A stretch of DNA of 28,531 nucleotides from a virus: the IMG/VR virus record IMGVR_UViG_3300036817_000127, positions 1 through 28,531 of that record; one strand, given 5' to 3'. The notes under the pieces are model-generated. The model saw only the letters and a program-made list of their open reading frames with translations. It did no database searches and had not been told where the DNA came from. The position numbers were made by a program, and so were the translations under genes. Positions 22,776 through 28,531 of this stretch are shown here, in pieces. Numbering within the stretch: position 1 is the stretch's first letter; each line of letters starts with the position of its first letter.

Positions 22776-24428
22776 TCAGGCCGCGCCCCTGAGCAAGTGA
22801 GCGAGTTCCGCCGGCGGCTTCGCCGCATCGCGCCACACCATCTCCACCAGCCGGGGGTCAAACTTCCCCCGGCCGCCCGGCGGAACCTTGTGGATGACCA
22901 CGCGCTCGACCAGCGCCCTGAGCACGTTAGTCTGCCTCGCCAGCACCAGGCTTCCCCACACCTCGTCGGCTGGCTTGCCCGTCCGGAACTCCTTTAGCGG
23001 GTCATCCGTGGGGGCCGGCGTCCGCAGCGCCGCCTCGGCCTCGTTCAGCTTGTCCCGCAGCTTTCGCAGGTCCGCCGTCGCCTGGGTGTCATCGATCAGC
23101 CCCTCGGTGTGCATGGCGTTCTTCGCCGCGATCAGCTTCCGAATCCGGCGGATCTCCGCCCGCCAATGAGCCGCGTCGGCGGTCGCGATCGGCGGCGCCG
23201 GCCTGAGCAGGCCGGCCACGTCCGGCATCGACAGCCGCATGATCACCGCCTCGGTGATGGTCTCGTCGGCCCGGTGAATCGCCCGCGTGACGTGCCCGGA
23301 CGGGTAGCACGCGTAACGCGGCTCGCGCCCGCTCTTAGGCCCCGTCTTCCCACCGGACATCGCCTTACCGCACTCGCCGCACACCGCGACGCCCGACAGC
23401 AGGTAGGAACGCGGCGTCGGCTGCGGGCCGCGCCGGCGCCGCTCTGCCGGGGACAGCCTCGCGACCATCGCCGTCCACCGCTCCACGGTAACGATCGGTT
23501 CCCACGCCTCCGATTTCACCAGGGGCTGGTTCGCGCCGCCGTGGTGGTCGAGCCCGGCCACCGACGGTTTAGTGAGCGCGCCCTTGAGCGTGGTCTGTGT
23601 CCACTGCCCGCCCCGCCTGGTTGGCACGCCCGCGTCGATCAGCCCCTGGGTCACCACCGACAGCTTTAGGCCCCGGTCGAGGATGTTCACGTACGCGTCG
23701 AGGATCACCTCGGCCTCGGCGGGCTCATGCAGCAGCCGCTTCTTCCCGACCTCCTTGGGAGCGTTCGGGTCGTAACGGAACCCGTACCCGGCGCCGCCGC
23801 CCCGGTAGGACTTGCCGTGCAGCCGCGTGTGGTACCGCGCGACCTTCGACGCCGTCGACCGGCTCAAGTTGTTAGCGAACGCCACCAGGACGCGCGTCAT
23901 GGTTATCCCGTCGCTGGTCGTGAGATTGACCTGCCCGGGGGTCAGCGACTGGAAGATCGCGCCGCTTTGCTCGGCTGCGTCGATGCAGTCTTCGAGGTCG
24001 CGCGGGTCGCGCGCGATCCGGTCGAGGTCCTCGGCGAGCATGGCGTGAATGGTGCCCGCGTGCAGTTCCGCGATGATCCGCTGGAACTCGGGCCGCAGCA
24101 CCCGCCACCCCGTGACCACCGTGCCGTCGGTCAGCGTGAACGAGATCTTGCGCCGTTTAAACGCGCTGGCCGGCTTCGGCTTGTCGCCGTCCATGTCATT
24201 CTCGATCCGCACGCCGTCGGCCGGGACGATGTACCCGAGCCGCTTGGCGAGCGCGCGGAGCAGCTCGACGCGGCCCGTCATCTGCTCTTTGCTGTCCATG
24301 TCCGACAGCCGCAGGTACAGCACGCAGATCACCGCCGTGCCGGGCGCCCGCCACCCCGGGACCGGCCGCGCGCGCGACGTGACTTGCCCGGTGTCCTCGT
24401 CGTACTCGATCATGTGCTTAACAGCCAT
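22776..24428 (-). CDS. int: Large serine recombinase (phage integrase)
   Basis: A 550-residue enzyme that integrates phage DNA at a host attB by serine-mediated strand exchange. The catalytic motif YLRLS places the nucleophile at S42. EDLDRIARDPRDLEDCID at about 133-150 completes the resolvase fold. A recombinase domain follows from about residue 205, with YRGGGAGYGFRYD and VPTRRGGQWTQTTL. The zinc ribbon has C350, C353, C374 and probably H379. A charged coiled-coil-like stretch lies near 420-470, then a C-terminal segment. The N-terminal 35 residues before the catalytic strand are longer than in many relatives. ATG 24428 follows GAAGGGGGA. The motif CGTTTAAACG lies in codons 89-91. Confidence 0.95.
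   Translation of the reverse strand: MAVKHMIEYDEDTGQVTSRARPVPGWRAPGTAVICVLYLRLSDMDSKEQMTGRVELLRALAKRLGYIVPADGVRIENDMDGDKPKPASAFKRRKISFTLTDGTVVTGWRVLRPEFQRIIAELHAGTIHAMLAEDLDRIARDPRDLEDCIDAAEQSGAIFQSLTPGQVNLTTSDGITMTRVLVAFANNLSRSTASKVARYHTRLHGKSYRGGGAGYGFRYDPNAPKEVGKKRLLHEPAEAEVILDAYVNILDRGLKLSVVTQGLIDAGVPTRRGGQWTQTTLKGALTKPSVAGLDHHGGANQPLVKSEAWEPIVTVERWTAMVARLSPAERRRRGPQPTPRSYLLSGVAVCGECGKAMSGGKTGPKSGREPRYACYPSGHVTRAIHRADETITEAVIMRLSMPDVAGLLRPAPPIATADAAHWRAEIRRIRKLIAAKNAMHTEGLIDDTQATADLRKLRDKLNEAEAALRTPAPTDDPLKEFRTGKPADEVWGSLVLARQTNVLRALVERVVIHKVPPGGRGKFDPRLVEMVWRDAAKPPAELAHLLRGAA
24154..24163. promoter_or_regulatory. Dispersed motif palindromic variant CGTTTAAACG inside integrase gene
   Basis: A perfectly palindromic variant of the motif core. 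In the integrase frame it produces TTT AAA (F90-K91), codons that are rare in this window. Confidence 0.4.
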
Positions 24429-24458
24429 GGTGCGTCCCCCTTCGTGGGCATGGTCCTA

Positions 24459-24472
24459 CCCCCGAAAGGGGG
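24459..24472 (-). other. Small hairpin in the integrase leader
   Basis: CCCCC-GAAA-GGGGG, extended by one A-T pair on each side, about 30 bases upstream of the integrase ATG. In the leftward message it would form a short stable stem with a UUUC loop and may affect translation. Confidence 0.4.
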
Positions 24473-24478
24473 TTGTTA

Positions 24479-24508
24479 ATTTGTGGGCGGGCTTGCCCGT
24501 CCACAAAT
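24479..24508. promoter_or_regulatory. 30-bp near-perfect inverted repeat: integrase operator or attP candidate
   Basis: Arms ATTTGTGGGCGGGC (24479-24492) and GCCCGTCCACAAAT (24495-24508) differ at a single position and flank the dinucleotide TT. The repeat overlaps the -10 and expected start point of the integrase promoter candidate. Serine integrase att sites are also imperfect inverted repeats around a non-palindromic dinucleotide, often beside the integrase gene, so attP is the alternative reading. Confidence 0.6.
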
Positions 24509-24536
24509 CATAGTACCTCTTAAACCAGCAGGTCAG
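24507..24536 (-). promoter_or_regulatory. Leftward integrase promoter candidate
   Basis: On the reverse strand, -35 CTGACC (24536-24531), an 18-base spacer, and -10 TATGAT (24512-24507), five of six matches to TATAAT. Transcription would start near 24500, about 70 bases before the integrase ATG and inside the 30-bp inverted repeat. Confidence 0.5.
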
Positions 24537-24562
24537 CGGCATTTCCCGCATGTTGGGCGGGG

Positions 24563-24591
24563 TTGCGCGCCGAGTCGGCGCGGGTTACGAT
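24563..24591 (+). promoter_or_regulatory. Rightward promoter candidate of the recombination operon, with palindromic operator in the spacer
   Basis: -35 TTGCGC (24563-24568), a 17-base spacer and -10 TACGAT (24586-24591). The spacer region holds a perfect odd palindrome, CGCGCCGA-G-TCGGCGCG (24566-24582), the expected arrangement for a dimeric repressor that blocks RNA polymerase. A start near 24598 would give a leader of about 140 nt before ATG 24738. Confidence 0.5.
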
Positions 24592-24620
24592 CCCGTCACA
24601 CCCGGTGAACATTCCCGGGG

Positions 24621-24702
24621 AGCCCTACCGGGGGAGGCGGCTAACCAAAACGCCCCCGGACAGCCCTACCGGGGGAGACGGCTAACCAAAACGCCCCCGG
24701 AC
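24621..24702 (+). repeat. Two tandem 41-nt hairpin repeats in the recombination-operon leader
   Basis: Two head-to-tail copies (24621-24661 and 24662-24702) differ at one position (G24637 versus A24678). Each forms a stem CCGGGGG / CCCCCGG (24628-24634 with 24653-24659; 24669-24675 with 24694-24700), then a three-base bulge AGR, a CG pair pair and an 11-base loop GCTAACCAAAA. The only difference falls in the bulge, so stem and loop are kept. No known riboswitch class is recognised by eye. Confidence 0.8.
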
Positions 24703-24729
24703 GAATCCACGCGCTCATTCGTCCGGGGG
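24694..24729 (+). promoter_or_regulatory. RBS-sequestering hairpin, mutually exclusive with repeat 2
   Basis: Perfect 13-bp arms CCCCCGGACGAAT (24694-24706) and ATTCGTCCGGGGG (24717-24729) with a 10-base loop. The right arm contains the G-rich ribosome binding site of ATG 24738; the left arm reuses the CCCCCGG needed by the second 41-nt repeat. The two folds therefore compete. It may act as a translational switch or as an intrinsic terminator without a U-tract. Confidence 0.7.
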
Positions 24730-24737
24730 GACCGGCC

Positions 24738-25010
24738 ATGCCCATGTCGCACGCGGCCCGCGAGGCCGCAATCAGAACCGCAATCCACGAGTGGGCTGAG
24801 GAGCAGGTAGCCAAGGCGCCGCCGCTGCGTGAGTGGCAGCGCGCGATTCTTAGGCCGCTGCTCGACTGCACCGACGGCTCGGTATCACTACGCCGGCGGC
24901 CCACGCAACACGACACGCCGGCGAGCGTGATTCGACCGCCGGGAGGTGGGGAAGGGAACGCATCGGCACGCCGTGGGGGCGGCGTGACCAGCGAGGACTA
25001 CCGGCCGTGA
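24738..25010 (+). CDS. Hypothetical 90-residue first protein of the recombination operon
   Basis: Read from ATG 24738, eight bases after a GGGGGG ribosome binding site that lies in a hairpin arm; ATG 24744 is an alternative. The first 43 residues look helical and amphipathic (HAAREAAIRTAIHEWAEEQ, then REWQRAILRPLLDC); the rest is Arg/Gly/Pro-rich and probably disordered. No family is recognised. It overlaps the exonuclease gene by GTGA, so it is translated first in the operon. Its place beside the integrase control region makes a regulator, an exonuclease partner or a directionality factor conceivable, without direct evidence. Confidence 0.6.
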   Translation: MPMSHAAREAAIRTAIHEWAEEQVAKAPPLREWQRAILRPLLDCTDGSVSLRRRPTQHDTPASVIRPPGGGEGNASARRGGGVTSEDYRP

Positions 25011-25837
25011 CCGCCGCCCAGGCGACGGAAACGACAGGTATCAAACGTCGCGCGTATGGCGCCGGGCACGCGTACACCATCGACGGCTCGAAGGTGCCCG
25101 GCGTGACAAAGATCCTGGCCATGCTCCCCAAAGACGCCCTGATCACATGGGCGGCCAACAGCGGCGCGGACTACGCCACCGACAACTGGGACGACCTCGC
25201 GAAGCTCCCGCTGTCCCAGCGGCGCAAGCTCATCGCGAACGCCCACCGCGAGGACCGCGACACCGCCGCCCGCAAGGGCACGCAGGTGCACCGCATCGCG
25301 ACGGGGCTCATCGACGGCGAGGCCGTGGAGTACCCCGAGGAACTCGCCGGCCACGTGTGGTCGTACGTCGACTTCCTGGACCGCTACAACGTTCAGCCCG
25401 TCGCGGTCGAGCTGGTCGTCGGGAACCGCACCGAGCGCTACTGCGGCACCCTCGACCTCATCGCGGACCTGCCCGCCGTCATGCTGACCAGCGGGCGCGT
25501 CATCCCGACCGCGCGCTGGCTGCTCGACCTCAAGACCAGCCGCAGCGGCATATGGCCCGAGACCGCACTGCAGACGTGCGGCTACTGCCGCGCCGAGGTC
25601 TACCTCGCCGCCGACGGCACCGAGCGCCCGTTCCACGAGCTCGGGGTGCAGCGGACCGGCGCCGTCCACGTCCGCGCCGACGGGTGGGACCTGCGCCCGC
25701 TCGAATCCGGCGAGCCCGTGTGGCAGTTCTTCCGCCACCTCATCGCGGTCAACGCCGCGAAGGAGGACATGCGCGGCTGGGTGGGCGAGGCCGCAGAGCC
25801 GCCGCCCGTCCACGCCGCCGAGCCCCCCGGCAGGTAG
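25007..25837 (+). CDS. Cas4/RecB-like PD-(D/E)XK exonuclease
   Basis: A 276-residue nuclease. The fold is shown by G91-T-Q-V-H95, E135 in AVELVVG, D150 in GTLDLIAD and the catalytic DLK (D174, K176 in WLLDLKTS). The RecB-type motif ALQTCGYCRAEVY follows, with Q189 and Y193. No four-cysteine iron-sulfur arrangement as in true Cas4 is evident. In actinophages such nucleases are paired with RecT-type annealing proteins; they resect double-strand ends to single strands for phage recombination. The GTG overlaps the upstream stop, and a hairpin and a 22-codon reading frame separate the gene from the RecT-like gene. Confidence 0.85.
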   Translation: MTAAQATETTGIKRRAYGAGHAYTIDGSKVPGVTKILAMLPKDALITWAANSGADYATDNWDDLAKLPLSQRRKLIANAHREDRDTAARKGTQVHRIATGLIDGEAVEYPEELAGHVWSYVDFLDRYNVQPVAVELVVGNRTERYCGTLDLIADLPAVMLTSGRVIPTARWLLDLKTSRSGIWPETALQTCGYCRAEVYLAADGTERPFHELGVQRTGAVHVRADGWDLRPLESGEPVWQFFRHLIAVNAAKEDMRGWVGEAAEPPPVHAAEPPGR

Positions 25838-25847
25838 CCGGGGGCGG

Positions 25848-25887
25848 GGGGCGGGCGATCGCAGTCCCCCTGCGCGGCGCCCGCCCC
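25848..25887 (+). terminator. 10-bp hairpin between exonuclease and RecT-like gene
   Basis: Perfect arms GGGGCGGGCG (25848-25857) and CGCCCGCCCC (25878-25887) with a 20-base loop, ten bases after the exonuclease stop. It may be a partial terminator or an mRNA-stability hairpin separating expression of the two recombination proteins. The rest of the 119-bp gap before 25957 shows no gene. Confidence 0.5.
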
Positions 25888-25956
25888 TCTGTGTCATCAG
25901 CGCCTCAATCACCGCATAGGCAACCACCTCCGCCACGGAGAGAGGAGACCGTTAAA

Positions 25957-26025
25957 GTGACGCCGATCACGCTAGCAGCCCGTAGCAGGTCCCGCACGGG
26001 AAGCGAGCGACGACATGCCGGGTGA
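25957..26025 (+). CDS. 22-codon leader ORF overlapping the RecT-like start
   Basis: GTG 25957 follows a very strong AGAGGAG (nine-base spacing) and reads 22 codons to a TGA at 26023-26025. The product is basic, with the ending SERRHAG. The RecT-like ATG at 26015 lies inside it in another frame and has no good ribosome binding site of its own. It is best seen as a translational-coupling leader. A second possibility is that the strong site serves the RecT-like gene through an unrecognised start. Confidence 0.45.
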   Translation: MTPITLAARSRSRTGSERRHAG

Positions 26026-27034
26026 GGTCAGCTTCCGCGACTGGTACGCGGAAGCCGAGGCCGCCGCCCACGTCGCGACGCAGCTCGCCGACACCCCGTT
26101 CGTGCCCGACACGCTGAAGAGATGGCGGGCCGTCAACGGGCGCAAGATGCTCGACCTCGACGGCACCGTCGCCGTGGTCACCGCCGCGCTGCTGACCGGG
26201 CAGGAACTCGGCTTCGGCCCCATGGCGTCGCTCCGCTCGATCGATATCATCCGGGGCACCCCCGCGCTGCGCGCCATGGCGCTGCGGGCGCTCGTGCAGA
26301 AGTTCGGCCACGACATCACCGTGGTCGAGTCGACCGCCACCCGCGCCGTGGTGCGCGGCCGGCGCTCCAACGGCGAGACGCAGCAGTCCGTGTGGACGCT
26401 CGACCGGGCGCGCGCCCTCGGCGTCTACCCCGGCCCCGCCGACGGGCAGTGGCAGCGCCAGCCCCAGTCCATGCTCGTCGCGCGGGCGTCGGCTGAGATC
26501 TCCCGCTGGATCGCTTCCGACGCGATCCTCGGCATGCCCTACGCCGCCGAGGAACTCGCCGACGAGCCCAACGAGGTCTACCCCGGCGAGGCCCCCGCCG
26601 AGGCCCCGGCCGCGAAGCCGCCGCCGAAGACCGCCCGCCGCAAGACCCGTGTAAACGGCGCCGCGGACAAGCCCCCGCTCGCGCTCGCCCCGCCGCCGCC
26701 GCCCGCGCCCGAGCCCGTCGCCGGCACCCACGGGCCGCCCGCCCCGCCCGTCGACGCCGAGGGCGAGCCCGTCCCCTACCCCGCCGAGCCCGCCGCCGAG
26801 GACGATCCGCCGCCGACCGTGTCGCGTAAGCAGCTCATCTCGATTCACGCCCAGCTCCGCGAGGCCGGCATCACCGACGCCGCCGAGGGGCTGCGCCGCA
26901 TCGGCGAGTGGATCGGCCGCCCCATCACCACCACCAAAGACCTCACCGTCGCCGACGCGAGCACCGTGCTGGACCGCCTCGCCGACGCCGCCGCCGAACA
27001 CGCACCCGAGGAGGCCCCCGATGCTGATCAATGA
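26015..27034 (+). CDS. RecT-like single-strand annealing protein
   Basis: A 339-residue protein. The N-terminal 185 residues show the RecT-type pattern: LLTGQELGFGPMASLRSIDII with I-RGTPAL after it at about 60-85, split here as LLTGQELGFGPM / IDIIRGTPAL; then FGHDITVVE at 97-105 and SMLVARASAEISRWIASD near 152-169, followed by YAAEEL. A Pro/Ala-rich linker covers about 190-267, then a small helical C-terminal domain (SRKQLISIHAQLREAGI, EGLRRIGEWIG) starts near 270. It would anneal strands made by the upstream exonuclease. ATG 26015 has no clear ribosome binding site. A copy of the dispersed motif sits in the linker codons. Confidence 0.75.
   Translation: MPGEVSFRDWYAEAEAAAHVATQLADTPFVPDTLKRWRAVNGRKMLDLDGTVAVVTAALLTGQELGFGPMASLRSIDIIRGTPALRAMALRALVQKFGHDITVVESTATRAVVRGRRSNGETQQSVWTLDRARALGVYPGPADGQWQRQPQSMLVARASAEISRWIASDAILGMPYAAEELADEPNEVYPGEAPAEAPAAKPPPKTARRKTRVNGAADKPPLALAPPPPPAPEPVAGTHGPPAPPVDAEGEPVPYPAEPAAEDDPPPTVSRKQLISIHAQLREAGITDAAEGLRRIGEWIGRPITTTKDLTVADASTVLDRLADAAAEHAPEEAPDADQ
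26648..26657 (-). promoter_or_regulatory. Dispersed motif core CGTGTAAACG inside RecT-like gene
   Basis: Inverted ten-base core of the motif in the RecT-like linker, read as CGT GTA AAC GGC. CGT and GTA are uncommon codons here, again suggesting DNA-level constraint. Confidence 0.55.
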
Positions 27035-27296
27035 CCAGGCGTTCCATGAGCTGGCCGGCCGCGCCGACGTGTACCTGCGGTTCGGCGGCGCGATGATCTC
27101 GCGCGATGACCTCGCCGCGATCGTCGCGGACTGGGCCGAGGCCCGCGCGACCGTTACCCACGTGATCGCCCTCAACCGCAAGGCCCTCGACGACCTCAAC
27201 GAGCTAGAGCTCACCGGGACCGGCGGGCACGGGCCGATCGGGTGGGGCGGCGCCATGAGCCCCGCCGCGCGCCGCGTCGCCGAGGACTCCGCGTGA
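27021..27296 (+). CDS. Hypothetical 91-residue protein
   Basis: ATG 27021 lies behind CGAGGAGGCC, a strong ribosome binding site, and overlaps the RecT-like stop by 14 bases. The protein is helical: NDQAFHELAGRADVYLRF, then SRDDLAAIVADWAEARATVTHVIALN, given as DDLAAIVADWAEAR, then KALDDLNELELTG. No family is recognised. It is sandwiched between annealing and resolvase-like proteins with overlapping starts, so it probably works in, or is co-regulated with, phage recombination. It ends in a GTGA overlap. Confidence 0.7.
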   Translation: MLINDQAFHELAGRADVYLRFGGAMISRDDLAAIVADWAEARATVTHVIALNRKALDDLNELELTGTGGHGPIGWGGAMSPAARRVAEDSA

Positions 27297-27667
27297 CCCG
27301 CAACCGGGGCAACCGCGCCCCGCACTGGGTCGCCGCCTACCTGCGCCCGTGGTGGCCGGACATCGAGCCCACGCCGAACAGCCGCAAGGGGCGCGACCTC
27401 CTCGGCACCCCGGGCACCGCGATCGAGATCAAGACCGGCGCCGAGTGGCGCAGCGCGTGGCTGAAGCAGGCCGCCGGGTACGCCGACGACGGCGAGGTCC
27501 CGCTCCTCGTCTACCTCCCGCCTGGCCTCGGCGAAAAGCACGTCGCCGACAGCATGGCGATCATGCCGCTGCGCGTGGTCATGCCGCTGCTCGTCGCGGC
27601 CGGGTTCGCCCCGTCGCCGCGCGACCTCGCCGCCGACCCGCCCGACGACGAGGGCGGGCCGTGGTGA
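27293..27667 (+). CDS. PD-(D/E)XK nuclease, Holliday-junction-resolvase-like
   Basis: A 124-residue nuclease. The active-site pattern is NSRKGRDLLGTPGTAIEIKTG: D35, then E45-I-K47, followed by a helix with Q59 (AWLKQAAGYADD). This spacing is that of Hjc/VRR-NUC-type resolvases and related small phage nucleases acting on branched DNA. A C-terminal alpha/beta segment (PLLVYLPPGLGEKHV, MPLRVVMPLLVAAGF) completes it. GTG 27293 overlaps the upstream stop; longer reading into the upstream Arg-rich shadow is rejected. It fits with exonuclease and RecT-like proteins as a third recombination function. Confidence 0.8.
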   Translation: MTRNRGNRAPHWVAAYLRPWWPDIEPTPNSRKGRDLLGTPGTAIEIKTGAEWRSAWLKQAAGYADDGEVPLLVYLPPGLGEKHVADSMAIMPLRVVMPLLVAAGFAPSPRDLAADPPDDEGGPW

Positions 27668-28194
27668 CCGGCCCCGGGCGCGACTACCTCGCCGAGATGG
27701 ACAAGAAGATAGCCGACGCCACGGCGGGCACCGAGTGGATCGCGCCCGTGGTGGCCGCCAAGCTGCACGCCGACCTCCTCGCCGACGACCCTGAGCTGCT
27801 CGACGGGTGGCTGCGCGCCATTGCCCCGGAGGTGCTGCGGCAGGCGATCGGCAACAGGTCACGCGCCGCTCGGCTCGCCGCGCGCCACGGCGCGAAGCCG
27901 CGTGCGTTCGCCGCCGCCGCCGAGGCCGGGGACACGGCCGCCCTCGTCGGGATGTTCGCGGTCGACTACGTGGTGGCGCCCGACCGGACCCGCAAGCGCG
28001 CCGGGGACATGACCGGCCCCGATCACGAGTACGTCGCCGGGGAGTACGCCGACACGGCGAACACCGCGCGCCTCCTCGCCGCGTTCCACCGCGCCGTGGC
28101 CGAGCAGGTCGGTGGCCGCCGCACCGCCGACGTGTTCAGCCTCGACCAGTACGAGGCGATGTACCGATCGATCACCGGCCGCAAGGCAGCGTGA
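27664..28194 (+). CDS. Hypothetical 176-residue protein
   Basis: GTG 27664 overlaps the nuclease stop. The protein is mainly helical and mixed-charge: DYLAEMDKKIADATAGTEW, KLHADLLADDPELLDGWLRA, then an Arg/Ala-rich region (RSRAARLAARHGAKPRAF) and, after YVAGEYADTANTARLLAAF, a C-terminal ADVFSLDQYEAMYRSITGRK. No known family is recognised. Similar-looking genes follow recombination nucleases in actinophages, but function is unknown. It is the last gene supported in the window. Confidence 0.7.
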   Translation: MTGPGRDYLAEMDKKIADATAGTEWIAPVVAAKLHADLLADDPELLDGWLRAIAPEVLRQAIGNRSRAARLAARHGAKPRAFAAAAEAGDTAALVGMFAVDYVVAPDRTRKRAGDMTGPDHEYVAGEYADTANTARLLAAFHRAVAEQVGGRRTADVFSLDQYEAMYRSITGRKAA

Positions 28195-28201
28195 CCTAAC
28201 G

Positions 28202-28531
28202 ATGACTACCCAGCCCGCCGCCTCCCGGCCCTACCCGACTACCCCGCCCGGCCCAGACCCGGCCTCACCAAATCCGCCCCGACTGCCCGTGCCCGCCCAG
28301 CCCTGCCCGACCCGACCGCCCTGCCCCGCCCTGCCCCGCCCTCCCCGCCCGCCTCGCCCCGACATCCCTGGCCCACCCGACATGCCGGCCCTGGCCAGAC
28401 CATCCCGTCCCGGCCCGAGCCATCCCGTCCCGACCCGACTATCCCCGCCCGCCTGCCTCGCCTCATCCCACCCCGCCCCGACAGGCCAGGTCAGCCCCGC
28501 CCCTATCCCATCCCGCCCCGACATCCCTGGC
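28202..28531. repeat. C-rich quasi-pentameric low-complexity end
   Basis: The final 330 bases are dominated by CCC runs every four to six bases (CCCGA, CCCGC, CCCTG, CCCGT) with a strong C-over-G bias on this strand. Exact direct repeats include CCATCCCGTCCCG (28400 and 28420) and GCCCCGACATCCCTGGC (28356-28372 and 28515-28531, the window's last base). An ATG at 28202 opens a Pro-rich frame to the end, but without a ribosome binding site or complexity it is not called. The reverse strand is rich in GGG runs suited to G-quadruplexes. Confidence 0.75.

Noticed and set aside
28202-28531. Start of a proline-rich protein running off the end
   Set aside because: It opens with ATG and stays in frame, but has no ribosome binding site and consists of low-complexity C-rich repeats; both strands are open for the same reason.
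1-28531. tRNA genes
   Set aside because: No cloverleaf with a T-loop-like GGTTCRANNCC stretch was seen on either strand by eye; a covariance scan was not possible.

Overview
The window looks like most or all of the late half, plus part of the early region, of a temperate siphovirus (or its prophage) of a high-GC actinobacterium. The evidence is a strongly GC-rich sequence with almost only G/C at third codon positions, GTGA/ATGA stop-start overlaps between most genes, an HK97-type head module, a long-tail module with tape measure and -1 frameshift chaperone, peptidoglycan-cleaving lysis genes, and a large serine integrase. The layout recalls phages of Streptomyces and related genera; the host itself cannot be named from the sequence.

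Layout. 1-196: AT-rich, AATT/CCGA-repeated non-coding end. 197-1213: HNH endonuclease, HTH protein and a small reverse-strand gene. 1288-6581: packaging and head (terminase, a small chaperone-like protein, portal, protease, capsid). 6585-9799: head-tail joining, a duplicated tail-terminator-like protein, tail tube, and the frameshifting tail assembly chaperones. 9812-19646: tape measure with two cell-wall hydrolase domains, Dit-like and Gp37-like tail proteins, and three fibre/appendage proteins. 19672-21996: lysis (acidic peptide, amidase, GH19 lysozyme, holin-like protein). 22229-24428 (reverse): single-span membrane peptide, 88-residue protein, serine integrase. 24429-24737: a dense bidirectional control region. 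24738-28194 (forward): recombination operon with Cas4/RecB-type exonuclease, RecT-like annealing protein, PD-(D/E)XK resolvase-like nuclease and small unknowns. 28202-28531: C-rich quasi-pentameric low-complexity end.

How it works together: structural genes are tightly overlapped and probably transcribed rightward as one late unit. Integrase is transcribed leftward, and the recombination operon rightward, from the shared region at 24429-24737. That region holds two promoter candidates, two strong inverted repeats, and a leader RNA with tandem 41-nt hairpin repeats; a final hairpin there can sequester the ribosome binding site.

The most unexpected signals are: (1) a 12-bp motif, GCGTTTACACGC, in four exact copies plus near-copies spread over the window, some inside genes where they force rare codons; (2) the leader switch ahead of the recombination operon; (3) a 43-bp tandem repeat before the capsid gene; (4) a tail-chaperone paralogue placed between terminase and portal; (5) a tail-terminator-like protein with two copies of its domain plus an Ig-like domain; and (6) a frameshifted chaperone frame that lacks its expected stop codon. 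No immunity repressor, excisionase or replication polymerase/primase is recognisable, so the element is either incomplete here or uses unrecognised proteins.
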